Source: Monosporascus cannonballus
Lineage: Eukaryota; Ascomycota; Sordariomycetes; Xylariales
DNA length: 64,000 bases
Assembly: GCA_004154925.1 (NCBI GenBank)
Contig: QJNS01000104.1
Location: 62,001 to 126,000, forward strand
Direction of reading: 5' to 3'
The notes below the pieces were generated by a model. The model was not told the origin of the DNA. It was given only the letters and a program-made list of their open reading frames with translations, and did not search any database. Position 1 is the first letter of the stretch; every line of letters begins with the position of its first letter. Made by a program: the position numbers and the translations under genes. This document shows positions 35,657 to 45,605 of the stretch, piece after piece.

Positions 35657-38600
35657 CATAATCTCCAAAATGGGGTCCTGATCACGATGAGGCAACACAG
35701 AGCGTATTCCAAAAAGTAAGTGTATTAGGTTACTTCCATCTGGCGTTTCCCACTAGCTGCCAGATGGTGGATTTATACTAGTAAGTGGGTCGGTGGCTGA
35801 TCGGTGGCTGGTCGGCTACCAGCCTCATCCTTATAGGGGCTGTATTCTCATAATATTTTTATATATTCTTTTTTCATAATCCTAATTATTATGGTTAAAA
35901 TAATTTCCAAAATTAACGGCAATTACTTATCTTATTTACTGGGCAGGCTTTTATTATCCTCGGATTTATTATAAGATAATATCAATATGGTAAAAAATTA
36001 GGTATTTACAAAAGTTATCATATATTAAATAAAGATATAATTCGGTTAGTAAAGAACATTAAGATAACCGAATTAATTCTTTTATAATAATATAATTTTA
36101 ATTAGGATAAATTGCGTTTTATAACCAGATATAACAAAACGATATCGTATTCTAATACGATAACTTTAATATTTAAAATTATGTTCGTAATATAACGTTT
36201 TAATACGGTACCGTTATACGAAATATTATTACCGCCTTTACCCGTTATTACAGCCGTACTCCCGGTGTATTGTGGTTTTAATTAAGTGATTACGGATATT
36301 TATGGTTTTCGCCCTGTTATTAATATAAATAATAATCTTAGTAATAAAACGTAAGGTATTAAATTAAGTTAAAAGGATATTATTTAATAACCCGGATATA
36401 TTAGTTATTCAAAAATCTAAATATCTTTAATTCGAACGTTAACCTTTAGATATAAAGAAAATAATAATATCGATTTCGGAACGATTAATATTAAAACGCC
36501 GGATATTTACCTTCTAGTTATATTTAATTAGGCCGCCGATTTAATAAAAACCATTATATTTCGAAACTTTTTTCTTTGTAGTATTATTAATAATTATTAT
36601 ATATAGAAATTAATATATATAAATAAGGAAAATAAAATATATATTACGGATATTAATATATTTAAGCCGAAATCATTTTTATTTTAATAATAAATATATT
36701 TCGTTAATAATAACCAAACCATATTATTATTTAAAAATAAAATTTAATATAATAATTTGGACTTAATTATTCGATATTTATTTAAGATTAAGAATAATAT
36801 AGTTATACCGTTTAGTAATTATACAGTTAAACATTTTTAAATTAAGCTTTTTCGTATCCGCAAATATTAAGATAAAAATAAAATATAAAATTGTTAATAT
36901 AAAAGTTTGACATTTTTTTCCTAACTTAATTAATAATGTAATTTAATTAATAATTAAATAAATTATTCAAAAAGAATTTAAATAATTAAGGATTTTCCGA
37001 GATTTATTTTGATAATAAAAAAATACTAAATTTTCCGAAAACCAGATTATATATTATAATAATTTATATTTTCTGTAAATATAGCCTAATTTATTCAGTA
37101 TAATACTTAATATAAGGCGAATAAACCGATAACGCAGAGTTTTTATAAGGTTATCGGCCGTATATATAACGTTAGCATATAGGTTAATTATATTTATATC
37201 GATAAAAAACAGGTAAAAGTATCGGATAAAAATAAATATTTAAAAATTTAGAATATTTGCCTTAAATTTGTAAATATATTATTTGTATTTAACTAATTAA
37301 AAAGAAATATTTCGGGGCTTATTATGGACGATTTTAAACCTTATATATTATTATTTTGGCTTAAAAACTTATGTTACTATTATATTAGCTTAAGAAAAGT
37401 AAAAAATTATAATATATATTAATTAAAATTTTAAGTTATATTTTATAATAATAATGTTTATTTCGTATTACTTAAAATTATTATTATATTAAAAAATACA
37501 GATTTTAATTTTACGTTAAATTATATAAATTAATATATTACAAGTTTTATAATTTATATATATTATTAAAATTATTAATAATAATTTTTGTAAATTTATA
37601 TAAAAACGCACCAAACGGAACGGAAAAATTATAATTTGCTATTAGGCCTTATTTTAGAGTTTTTGTTATTTTTGTAGGTATTATTCTTAAACGAGTTTAA
37701 CTGATAATTTGGACCCCTGATAGATATTTCTTGATCAAAAGCTATAGCTGTGGCTACGACAGCTGCGCCGCAGGCGCAGCCACAACCTCCAAAATGGGGT
37801 CCTGATCACGATGAGGCAAGCAGCTAGTAGAAAACGCTAGATAGAAGTAACTTAATATATTCACTTCTTGGAATACGCTCTACGACTAGTCGAAGATCAT
37901 CTTACTCCAGCTTAGAGCTGTTCATTATCTTACACGTAAATACGTAAGCATTAAAGTTTTTACGGCGCTAAAAATTATTACGGATAATAAATTTAATTTT
38001 AAAATTTTAAAACACCCCGTATTTTTTAAATTTATATATAAATACCCATATTAATAAAAGAATACCGTTAAAACTTACATTTAAATCGTTGTTTGCAATA
38101 GAATAACAGTAATTAATCGCTTTACCCGATATATTTAATTTTTTTGCGTAATTGCTTTTTAATTTTCGGTATATTTATATTATATAACTTTTTGTTAAAT
38201 TTTAGAAATAACGGAAAAGCTAGTTCGATATAAGCGATTATATTTAATTGCGGTCGAAAAAATAACGTTAAAAGCGGTTAAATACGTGTTGCGTTTTTCG
38301 AATTCTAACTTATGATTAATATTAGCCGAAAATAGCTTTTTTCTTTTTTCGTTTTGCGTACCGGAATCGATAATAATTAACTGATTTAGGAAATTTAGTT
38401 CTGTATAGCGTTATCGTGGCTGAAAAGGACCTAATAATGTATTTTATGCTTTATTCGGCAATAATGCGTTAGATTGTTAATAATCTAGGTTTTTAAGAGC
38501 TGGAATAATTTCTGGTATAGACAGATAAAGTTGTTCGGCTTTACGCTCCGAGTCGTCCGTTTTATTAGGGATACGGCTGGGTTTTTTTTTTCGAAATTAT

Positions 38601-39646
38601 GGCTAATTGTCGAATTAAAGGAATTTTCGTTAAAATACAAATTATAGGCTTTAGTAATCTTTACCCCTCTAGCTTTTTATAAAGTTTTTTAATTAGAAAA
38701 ATTTATAACTATTATAATAATATCTTAAATAACTTTTTAAGCTCGTTTTATTTTATCTAATTATCTACCCCCTTAATAATATCTGTTTTTAAGAGATCGT
38801 TATTAAAAGTAATTTTAAACGCCTTTAAAAAGATTATTACTATAGGTAAAATAAAGATACTGTCGATCTAGTTGTTCAGTTTCGCGATTTCGAACGAAAA
38901 TATCTTTCGTTTGCTTTAATATTTTTTCGTTTCGTCGAAAGTAACGTCTCTGACGGTAATAATACGTTATTGCGAAAAAATTCTATACTCGATATATGTT
39001 GTTAGTCAAGTATCCTATAAGATATCTAATATACGCCCTGGGATTCATTTTCTTTAGGCGTTTTATACCTCGACGGATAATTTCCGTAAACGTATAAGTT
39101 TTTGATTCGAAAAGTACGATATTCGCTACGTTTATCTTTAATTTGTTTCGGGGATAGATATTTTATCTTTTTTAATTAATTATTCGTGAAAAACCTGGAT
39201 AAAGATTTTTTAAACTAGGGCTTGAATAAGTATACGATTTACAATATATATAGCTATTTTTCTTATTTTCGACTATTAGTCAAAAAGAAGATTACTGTTA
39301 ATAATCAGATAACGCGCTTTTACGATAATTATGGCTCGGCGTATTTTTAAACGCCTGCAAGTTTTTTAATATAGAGAGGCGAAAATTTATAAGTAATACC
39401 CGTATTAAAAAGTTATTTTCGAAATTTATTACCGAAAAAAATTTCGCCGTTTGATATAGTCGTTTTAATTTTAATTTAAATTTATTTTTTTAAAGAATAT
39501 TACTGCGTTTATTAAGGCGATTAAGGTATATTTTTTTCTATGGCAAAGTATAATTAATTCTAGCCCTAATAACTGGATAGATAATAATTAGCGCTTTTAT
39601 ACGCCCGTTAAAAACGTTATTAAATTCGAAAAAATTAATGCATATC

Positions 39647-39766
39647 TGTAATAATATGCACAGGTAGTCCTTATAAAGTGGATTAGAGTGTGCAAACTCC
39701 AATTGAGGTTTGGAATTGCTGATCTTTTAATCTTGTGGTTAACGTCGCACTCTCGTTTATCTCACA
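39647..39766 (-). mobile_element. Mini-element 'S' copy 1 (120 bp)
   Basis: A 120-bp insertion in copia-1, TGTAATAAT...ATCTCACA, with 5-bp target duplication ATATC at 39642-39646 and 39767-39771. The empty site is readable in copia-2 near 50560. It is the reverse complement of S copy 2 (52536-52656), with about 85% identity by eye. Confidence 0.88.
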
Positions 39767-39897
39767 ATATCGTATTAAAAAACTTGCTTTTCTTAACCGG
39801 CTGCCGTTGTAATATCATTTTCTGCGCTTTAACGACCTAATAATTTTGGTATTAAATCGTTAAGGATAAATAAATTTTCGTTCCGGCAATTACTTAT

Positions 39898-40099
39898 TGT
39901 GAGAATACAACCCCTATAAGGATGAGGCTGGTAGCCGACCAGCCACCGATCAGCCACCGACCCACTTACTAGTATAAATCCACCATCTGGCAGCTAGTGG
40001 GAAACGCCAGATAGAAGTAACCTAATACACTTTTTGGAATCTGCTCTACGACTGGTCGGAGATCATCTCACCTAGCTCATAGCTATCCATTATCTTACA
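39898..40099 (+). mobile_element. Intact solo LTR-like 'L'
   Basis: 202 bp, TGTGAGAATACAACC...TTATCTTACA, with 5-bp target duplication CTTAT at 39893-39897 and 40100-40104. It contains a TATAAA box, tandem CAGCCACCGA motifs and an inner ATCTGGC / GCCAGAT inverted repeat. It is the uninterrupted reference for the two split L copies. No matching empty-site sequence is missing from copia-2 near 50690. Confidence 0.87.
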
Positions 40100-42213
40100 C
40101 TTATATCATTTTTGCGAAAGTACGTAAATTTAAATAAGTTAATTTTTGGTACTATATTATGGCGTTTTCCTTTAAGGGCTTTAAGAAGAGCCTAAAGTTG
40201 TTACCATAAAACTTTTGTTATAAAATTAATTTGAAAGGTAGAAATTCCTGAATTAAAGGTTCCAAAACAAAGTTTTCGTTTTTGCTTTCGAGAATAACTT
40301 TATTTTTTATATTATTATCATTTTCCGGAATTACAAGGTTACCTTCCTGGGTTACTGTGAATACGATTAGAGCAATATTATTATTATCGTTTTTAGCATT
40401 ATTTTAAAGTGGTATATAATAGGCTAACATTTAATCTAACTGATCTCAGATATTTTCGTACATGACGCCTTATAATATACGACGTTAATCTCGTAATCCA
40501 ATAAATTCCGGCCTCCTAAAACAATTTATACGAAATTAAGTTAATATGGATTTTAGGGATATATAAATATTTTTAAAAGGAAATATTAGATCTTTTTAAC
40601 GGTATAGTAAACGTAATTTTTCGTATGTTTTCTCTTACGATATCGAAATACTTTTTTCCGGTTAAAAGTTTTCCTCCTACCCTTAAAGGGTGTAAATTAA
40701 CAAAGTTAACTTTGCTGTTTTTAATATAGAAATCGGAATAAATATTTAATAGCGTAAATCTCTTTAAGCTGTATCCGGTAGTAATATTATTAATCTGTAA
40801 GCCTGTAAGAAATTCTTTAATAAAACATATTAAAACTAATTAAGAAACTTATAACTTATTTTCCTTTCATAAACGTTTATTTTTTTTCTTTTATTAAAAA
40901 GGAGCTTTTAAAATATATTTATTTACTTTTTTCTAATTTCAAAAACCTCGTTCTACCTATCGAGTTTAACACTTTCGTTAATATAAGAGCAATCTTTAAA
41001 AAAGTATTTTTTTTTACAGTAACACTTTGACATAAGGCGGTTATTATTATTATTGCCGCCGTTATTCCGGCTATTGTTATTCCGGTTATTTAAAGATATA
41101 TTCGTCTAATTAGAAATCTTTTTATTTAACGTAACATCGAACGCTTTTCGCAGCCTTATATGGCTTTGGAACCGTTTTACGAGCTTTTATACAGGTAAAA
41201 ACTTAATAGGATCTTTATCTTCGAATACGGCTTCCTTCACCCTAGCTCTTTAAGTAATAAAGAAATTGAGTAAATAAGCGTTAACAGCCTTTAAGAAATC
41301 AAGGTGGCCGTAATAATTTACGACGGTTAATATTTAAAATTTCGCAACTTCAATATATATTTTCCAATATGTAAATAATTTAATATCTATCTAAATCCTA
41401 TTAGTTTTTAACGTTTGCTTATATCCAATATTAACCTCGTAAATTCGAATATTATTACTACGTTTAAATGTATTTTTTAAAATAAATAATATTTCTTAAA
41501 ACGGAACTTTTTTTCAATATATCTAATAATAATTAAAATAAACGGATTAATTTAAAAGCGTATTAATTTTAGAAAATATCTTTTTTTAGGCGATATATAA
41601 AAATTACTTTTTATTATATACCTTTAAAAACCTTTCGAATTTCGAATAATTCGGACTATCTAGAGCATATTCGTTTATTATTTTATTTTGAAAGTAATAA
41701 AACTTAAGAAAAATCGGTATCGTTAACAACGGTGGTATTTAGGCTATATTAAGGTTAATATATGCCCATAAGATGCTAACCTTCGTATTACCTGTTATGG
41801 CTGCACCATACCATCACATCACTAGGGCAAAAGATCGGTGAAATAATCGCAATTGTGGCAATCATCCTGGTACTTACAGCTGCATATATACTGGAGCTCT
41901 TACGGGTGACCAGGCCGTAACATTAACGTAAAACTCGAAAATATTATACTTTTTGAAAATCCTTTTCCTAAATAGAGACCTAATGGCGGGTTCTAAAAAA
42001 GATTCGTCAAGGTTTGTTTTCTAAGTAACTATGACTTCAGAAATAATATAAAGAGTAAACGGGCTAAGATAACTAAAAGCGTAACAATTAAACGATAAAT
42101 ATCCTTAGTAACGAAACAGTAAGTATACCGCAAAAGCGATAATGAGATTCCGAATAACTTTAATAAAACGTATATAATAAATGTATCAAAACGCGGCTAG
42201 AAAGAAATGCGGA

Positions 42214-42226
42214 CCGGGCTCATAAC
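42214..42226 (-). promoter_or_regulatory. copia-1 primer-binding site (initiator-tRNA anticodon region)
   Basis: Directly abutting the LTR, the plus strand reads CCGGGCTCATAAC. This contains GGGCTCATAAC of the initiator tRNA-Met anticodon arm, with anticodon CAT. The element-sense strand is therefore complementary to the middle of that tRNA, as for Drosophila copia, which primes from a half-molecule of initiator tRNA. Confidence 0.75.
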
Positions 42227-42446
42227 TGTAAAACTCTAATATCATACACAAAAGCATATAACTGAAGAAAAATATATTAACGGGTTGCCTGATCTCTAAA
42301 AGGCCTTCTATAAAAGGTAAAGGTGATAAACCCTCCTTAAATACAGATAAAAACAGTGGTAACCAAAAGATAAGAATACCGGAGTGGCCGAAGCTATTTC
42401 CACTAGCCGGTAAGCTAACTAAGCCATGGCGCTGCTAGGTTCAACA
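42227..42446 (-). repeat. copia-1 LTR (5' LTR in element sense)
   Basis: 220 bp, TGTAAAACT...TTCAACA, the same length as its partner and about 85-90% identical by eye, with transition differences. It is followed by the target duplication TTTCT at 42447-42451. Confidence 0.9.
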
Positions 42447-42451
42447 TTTCT

Positions 42452-43544
42452 ATAAAGACAGGAGCCTGGCTGAGGAAACACTTTAACCCCCCAGGGGCAA
42501 TAAGCGGAGATAGCAATTATTCCCCAGCTCCTTAAGCTCGGCAGCCCTCTCATCTGCTGGCTGATGTTCTATATTCTGTTTCCAAGTGGACAGTTGAGTT
42601 AGGCCGTTTTTGCAGCCCCTCGTAGTAGGTAAACGGAGACGTTATTATAGGAGGTTCATTAGGCGACCTGGAGTGCTGTTATGTGCTCTAGCTACGCCAT
42701 ATACAAAAGGATTGTTCAGAAGTTGGCTGACTTTAGCACTCTTGTCCGCTTGTTGGTCTCAATGTATTGGTTGAATCTTAGCTTCTCTCTCTTTTTATCC
42801 CCGACTACTGGGTCTGTAGCTTAACTGGTGCATTTGATATATCGAATATCCAACTGAAGCCAGACAGCGCCTACTATTACATTTCCCAGAAGTCCCTCCC
42901 GGCTACGCTAACGCGAAAGAAAATCACATCATAGTCGTAGGCGATGTAGTTGGCCTAATCCGGGGATGATCAGGACGACCATTGGTCTATCTTCAAAGCT
43001 TTTTTTATACTAATGCCAATTGCCCCTAATCAGATGCACCAAAAATTTGACTGTTGTTCGAAACCTTTTAGGCCACTTGACGATAATATATAGTATGGTA
43101 GGACTTGGGAAAATATTGAACTATGAAACACTCTTACTAGGGAAGGCCAACAACAGCCGCGAGAGGCGCGGGAGTCTTGATCCAGGCGGATGTCAGAACA
43201 GATTCTCCATGAGTCTACAAGTAACCAATGTCCGCTTGGCCGTTGCCGGCATATGTGTTGCACAATAAACCAATCGCTTGACAAATGCTTCTTTATATTC
43301 TTGGCAGATACGGAGACTTGGCGATTCCGGGGAGCCAGACCTATGTTGGTAGGTATAAACGTATTGATGGGGAAATCGGCAGGTCGACCAGACCTAGCCC
43401 GCATTGGGAAGGCGGGTAACAGCATGCATCGTAAAGTGCCGGCGGCGCGTGGCGAACTTGGCGATGATGAACGTATAAATGGTGGTTGCGCTCGAACAGG
43501 AGGCTGGTGGGACTTATCTTTCCTCGCCCGCCAGCACCTCCACC
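42452..43544. other. Host flank between copia-1 and the metallopeptidase gene
   Basis: Normal base composition, no RIP signature, and no frame with domain content. It presumably contains the promoter of the metallopeptidase gene. Confidence 0.45.
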
Positions 43545-45605
43545 ATGAATATTCTCAAGAGCTTCCTTGTCGGGGCTGCGACCGTTCGTGCCGCTCTTGG
43601 GCAGTTGTGCGAGCACCAGTGGGAGGGGAAATTTGCAGACCACGAGGTCGACGGCGTTCCGTATCTGCGGGCGAGACAGGATGTGACCCCACCCCCACTG
43701 GAAATCCGGCCCCTCATTGTGAATGGGCCGTCGAGCAACCGCATCGACCTCATATTCTTCGGTGATGGATGTACGTATACGATATGCTGCCCTTGGGTTG
43801 GTTTGGTGTGCCATGACTGACTTGATGCTGGATGCGGGCAGATACTCAAGGAGAGAAGGACAAGTTCTTTGACGATGCCCTGTTCCTCGCAACGAATCTC
43901 ACGGATGGACAAACGTTCGCCGATGTGCTCCCAGTAATGAACTTCTGGGCTGGATTTTCACCAAGCGTCGATGTACGTGATACGATCTACGATATATACA
44001 CAATGTGATATTTCTTCCGTCTGACTCCTTGAAAGAGCGGCATCGGCAAAGGCGGGCACCCCCTGGAGTAAGTGCCTCCCCTACGTGACTTTCATGCTCG
44101 CCTAATTACTGACGATGCATGACAACAGCACTGTCTACGGGCTTTACCGTGATGGCACCGAGCTGCGTGGTGTATATTACGCCAAGCCCCAGGTGGCACG
44201 CGCCGCCTGCCAATCGACAGACGCCTGTGACTATCCCATTCTCCTCGGGAACGACCCGTTCTACGGAGGACTGGGTGGTACATTCACGTAAGCCGCACAA
44301 CCTCTCTAGTCTTGACCCCTTACTGAGAGTCACAGCGTCGTGACCGCCTCCCCCATCAACGGCCCGGCGGTCCTTCGCCACGAGCTAGGCCACTCCATCA
44401 TTGGCGTGGGCGAGGAATACGACGGGGGCACCGTCTACCGCGGCGTCAACGCGGCGCAGTCCCTCAATTCGGTGCCCTGGACGCAGTGGTACACCAACCC
44501 GTCCACCGAGCCCAAGATCCAGCGGACCAACATGCCGATACAGGCGTATCCTTGGACGTTGCTGAACACGTCACAGAGCTGGAGCCGGACTTTCACCTCG
44601 GCCGGAACGTACGACTCCCACCTGCTCCAGTTCAGCGTCAGCGGTATGACGGCGAGCAGCGACTTGCGGGTTGAGATCGACGGGAAGGACGTGGGCTGGG
44701 AAGCGAATCCTGCAGTCGGAGTGGATCGGTTCATCTATAATATGAAGTTTGACGAAGCTCTGGCTCCGGGAGAACACAAGCTGACGTTCACCCTATTGAA
44801 CGAAGAGATAGAAGGGAGCGCGCAGCTTTGTAACCTCGAGGTACTGGAGTACGGGAACGAGGCGGAGTGAGTCGTTTTTTTACTACCTTGCGCGAAATTG
44901 GCGGCCCTTCACACTCACTTGTGTTTAGATTCGATTTCGAACCGCGATATTATGGATTATATCCTACGTAAGTGTCTGAAGCTTTGATGAGCTGTCACTG
45001 CGGCACTCGAGCCACTGCACCAGGCACCATGTACCCAAAAGGGATACGGAATTCAAGGCCGACAGTCTGGATTCTCAATGGCTCGGTATGGATACGCGCA
45101 TAGCGAGTGCCGTATCACGAGCTCATCCTGTCCAGCTCCCCGTCCTCCTGACCTTACTAACTTTACATGACTTGCCTCCAGTTTCTCCGCTACCAACAGA
45201 ACCACCTACCGCCCCACGAACAACCTCTGCCTGATGCGCGACACCTACTCCCCAGACTTCTGCAACGCCTGCATTGAAGGCCTGTGGCTGTCCCTCCTCG
45301 GCCCTCTCTCCCTCATCGAAAATGTCACGCAGGCCGCTCGACCGGACGGCTCGACGAACGTCACTGTCGACCTACTTCCCCTTGCGGACTTCAGACGGGT
45401 CCCAAACGCGCACGACGAAGCCTACACGATCCTCTGGTACGGCGCCGATGAGGACACCGTTCTGGAGGGGTGGACGAACAGCACTAGTGCGCTCATAGGG
45501 CCGGGCGTCACGGCGTTCGGCATCGAGGTCAGGTTCTGGACGGAGCAGGTCAGGGTCGACAGGGGTGGTGTGCTGGTGCAAAAGAGGAGATATACGGTAG
45601 AGTAA
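43545..45605 (+). CDS. Secreted M64-type metallopeptidase (IgA peptidase family)
   Basis: Seven exons: 43545-43770, 43842-43972, 44036-44067, 44129-44287, 44336-44866, 44929-44967 and 45182-45605. All introns are GT-AG and all joins stay in frame, giving 513 residues. A signal peptide (MNILKSFLVGAATVRAALG) is followed by the M64 landmarks: NRIDLIFFGDGYTQGEKDKF at the exon 1/2 join, DTVYGLYRDG at the exon 3/4 join, and the zinc motif HELGH at residues 198-202 followed by GVGEEYD. The family consists of secreted or surface metallopeptidases. Bacterial members cut immunoglobulin A, while the fungal substrates are unknown. The last intron (214 bp) is longest and might hide a small exon. The gene sits alone on an intact 4.5 kb island between two copies of the same retrotransposon, yet has no RIP-type stops. 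Confidence 0.88.

Larger units (their letters stand above)
24541..35695 (+). mobile_element. 'X2': 11.2 kb DNA element with 8-bp TSD, full-length member of family X
   Basis: 11,155 bp from TTACCTCAGCTAG to CACGATGAGGCAA, flanked by the 8-bp duplication CACAGAGC at 24533-24540 and 35696-35703, inside L-inv. The ends form a short imperfect inverted repeat: TTACCTCAGC against TTGCCTCATC. A GC-rich hairpin (GCTGCGCC, loop GCA) lies about 40-58 bp from the right end in both X1 and X2. The 8-bp duplication excludes Tc1/mariner and LTR elements and fits hAT- or KDZ/Zisupton-like superfamilies; the length favours the latter, but no transposase is readable. Most of the interior is extremely AT-rich from RIP. 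Confidence 0.83.
24483..35852 (-). mobile_element. Second solo LTR-like 'L' (inverted), split by X2
   Basis: The same 207-bp L unit in reverse orientation, in pieces 24483-24540 and 35704-35852. It is flanked by the 5-bp target duplication ATATT at 24478-24482 and 35853-35857, within X1. Its outer end reads TATTCTCATA, where TATTCTCACA is expected, a C-to-T change. Confidence 0.82.
23574..37819 (+). mobile_element. 'X1': internally deleted X element with 8-bp TSD
   Basis: X1 starts TTACCTTAGCTAG and ends CACGATGAGGCAA. The 8-bp target duplication GCAGCTAG is at 23566-23573 and 37820-37827, inside L. Its own length is about 2.87 kb (23574-24482 plus 35858-37819) because L-inv and X2 are nested within it. 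The left 1.3 kb matches the first 1.3 kb of X2 and the right 1.57 kb matches the last 1.57 kb of X2. The junction near 36260 marks a deletion of about 8.3 kb relative to X2. It is a non-autonomous derivative. It is heavily RIP-mutated except for about 100 bp at each end. Confidence 0.85.
23474..37934 (+). mobile_element. Solo LTR-like 'L' (forward), split by X1
   Basis: A 207-bp TG/TA...CA unit (TATGAGAATACAGCC ... ATTATCTTACA) in two pieces, 23474-23573 and 37828-37934, interrupted by X1. The 5-bp target duplication CGTAA is at 23469-23473 and 37935-37939. The empty site is visible in copia-2 near 48855. An uninterrupted copy lies at 39898-40099. No internal retrotransposon region accompanies it, so it is read as a solo LTR. 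Confidence 0.85.
19644..42446 (-). mobile_element. Ty1/copia LTR retrotransposon 'copia-1', RIP-mutated, with nested insertions
   Basis: 220-bp LTRs at 19644-19863 and 42227-42446 start TGTGAGACC / TGTAAAACT and end TTCAATA / TTCAACA. The 5-bp target duplication TTTCT flanks the whole unit at 19639-19643 and 42447-42451. Coding sense is minus: a degenerate reverse-transcriptase/RNase H segment reads on the minus strand at 22705-22890, and the primer-binding site abuts the 42227 LTR. Subtracting the nested insertions leaves about 6.07 kb, close to the 5.99 kb of copia-2. Internal sequence is saturated with stops from C-to-T and G-to-A change, so the element is dead. Confidence 0.93.

Noticed and set aside
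24541..35695. X2 as a Starship-type mobile element, since its left end TTACCTCAGCTA fits a TTAC(N7)A motif
   Set aside because: The target duplications are 8 bp and do not contain TTAC, the size is small for that class, and no tyrosine-recombinase captain is readable.
42820..42900. A tRNA gene (CTGTAGCTTAACTGG resembles an A-box)
   Set aside because: No B-box or closing acceptor and T stems follow at the right spacing.
43341..43912. Two long overlapping minus frames opposite the metallopeptidase start
   Set aside because: They cross the exon 1-2 region of the plus-strand gene with no recognisable domain and are antisense shadows.
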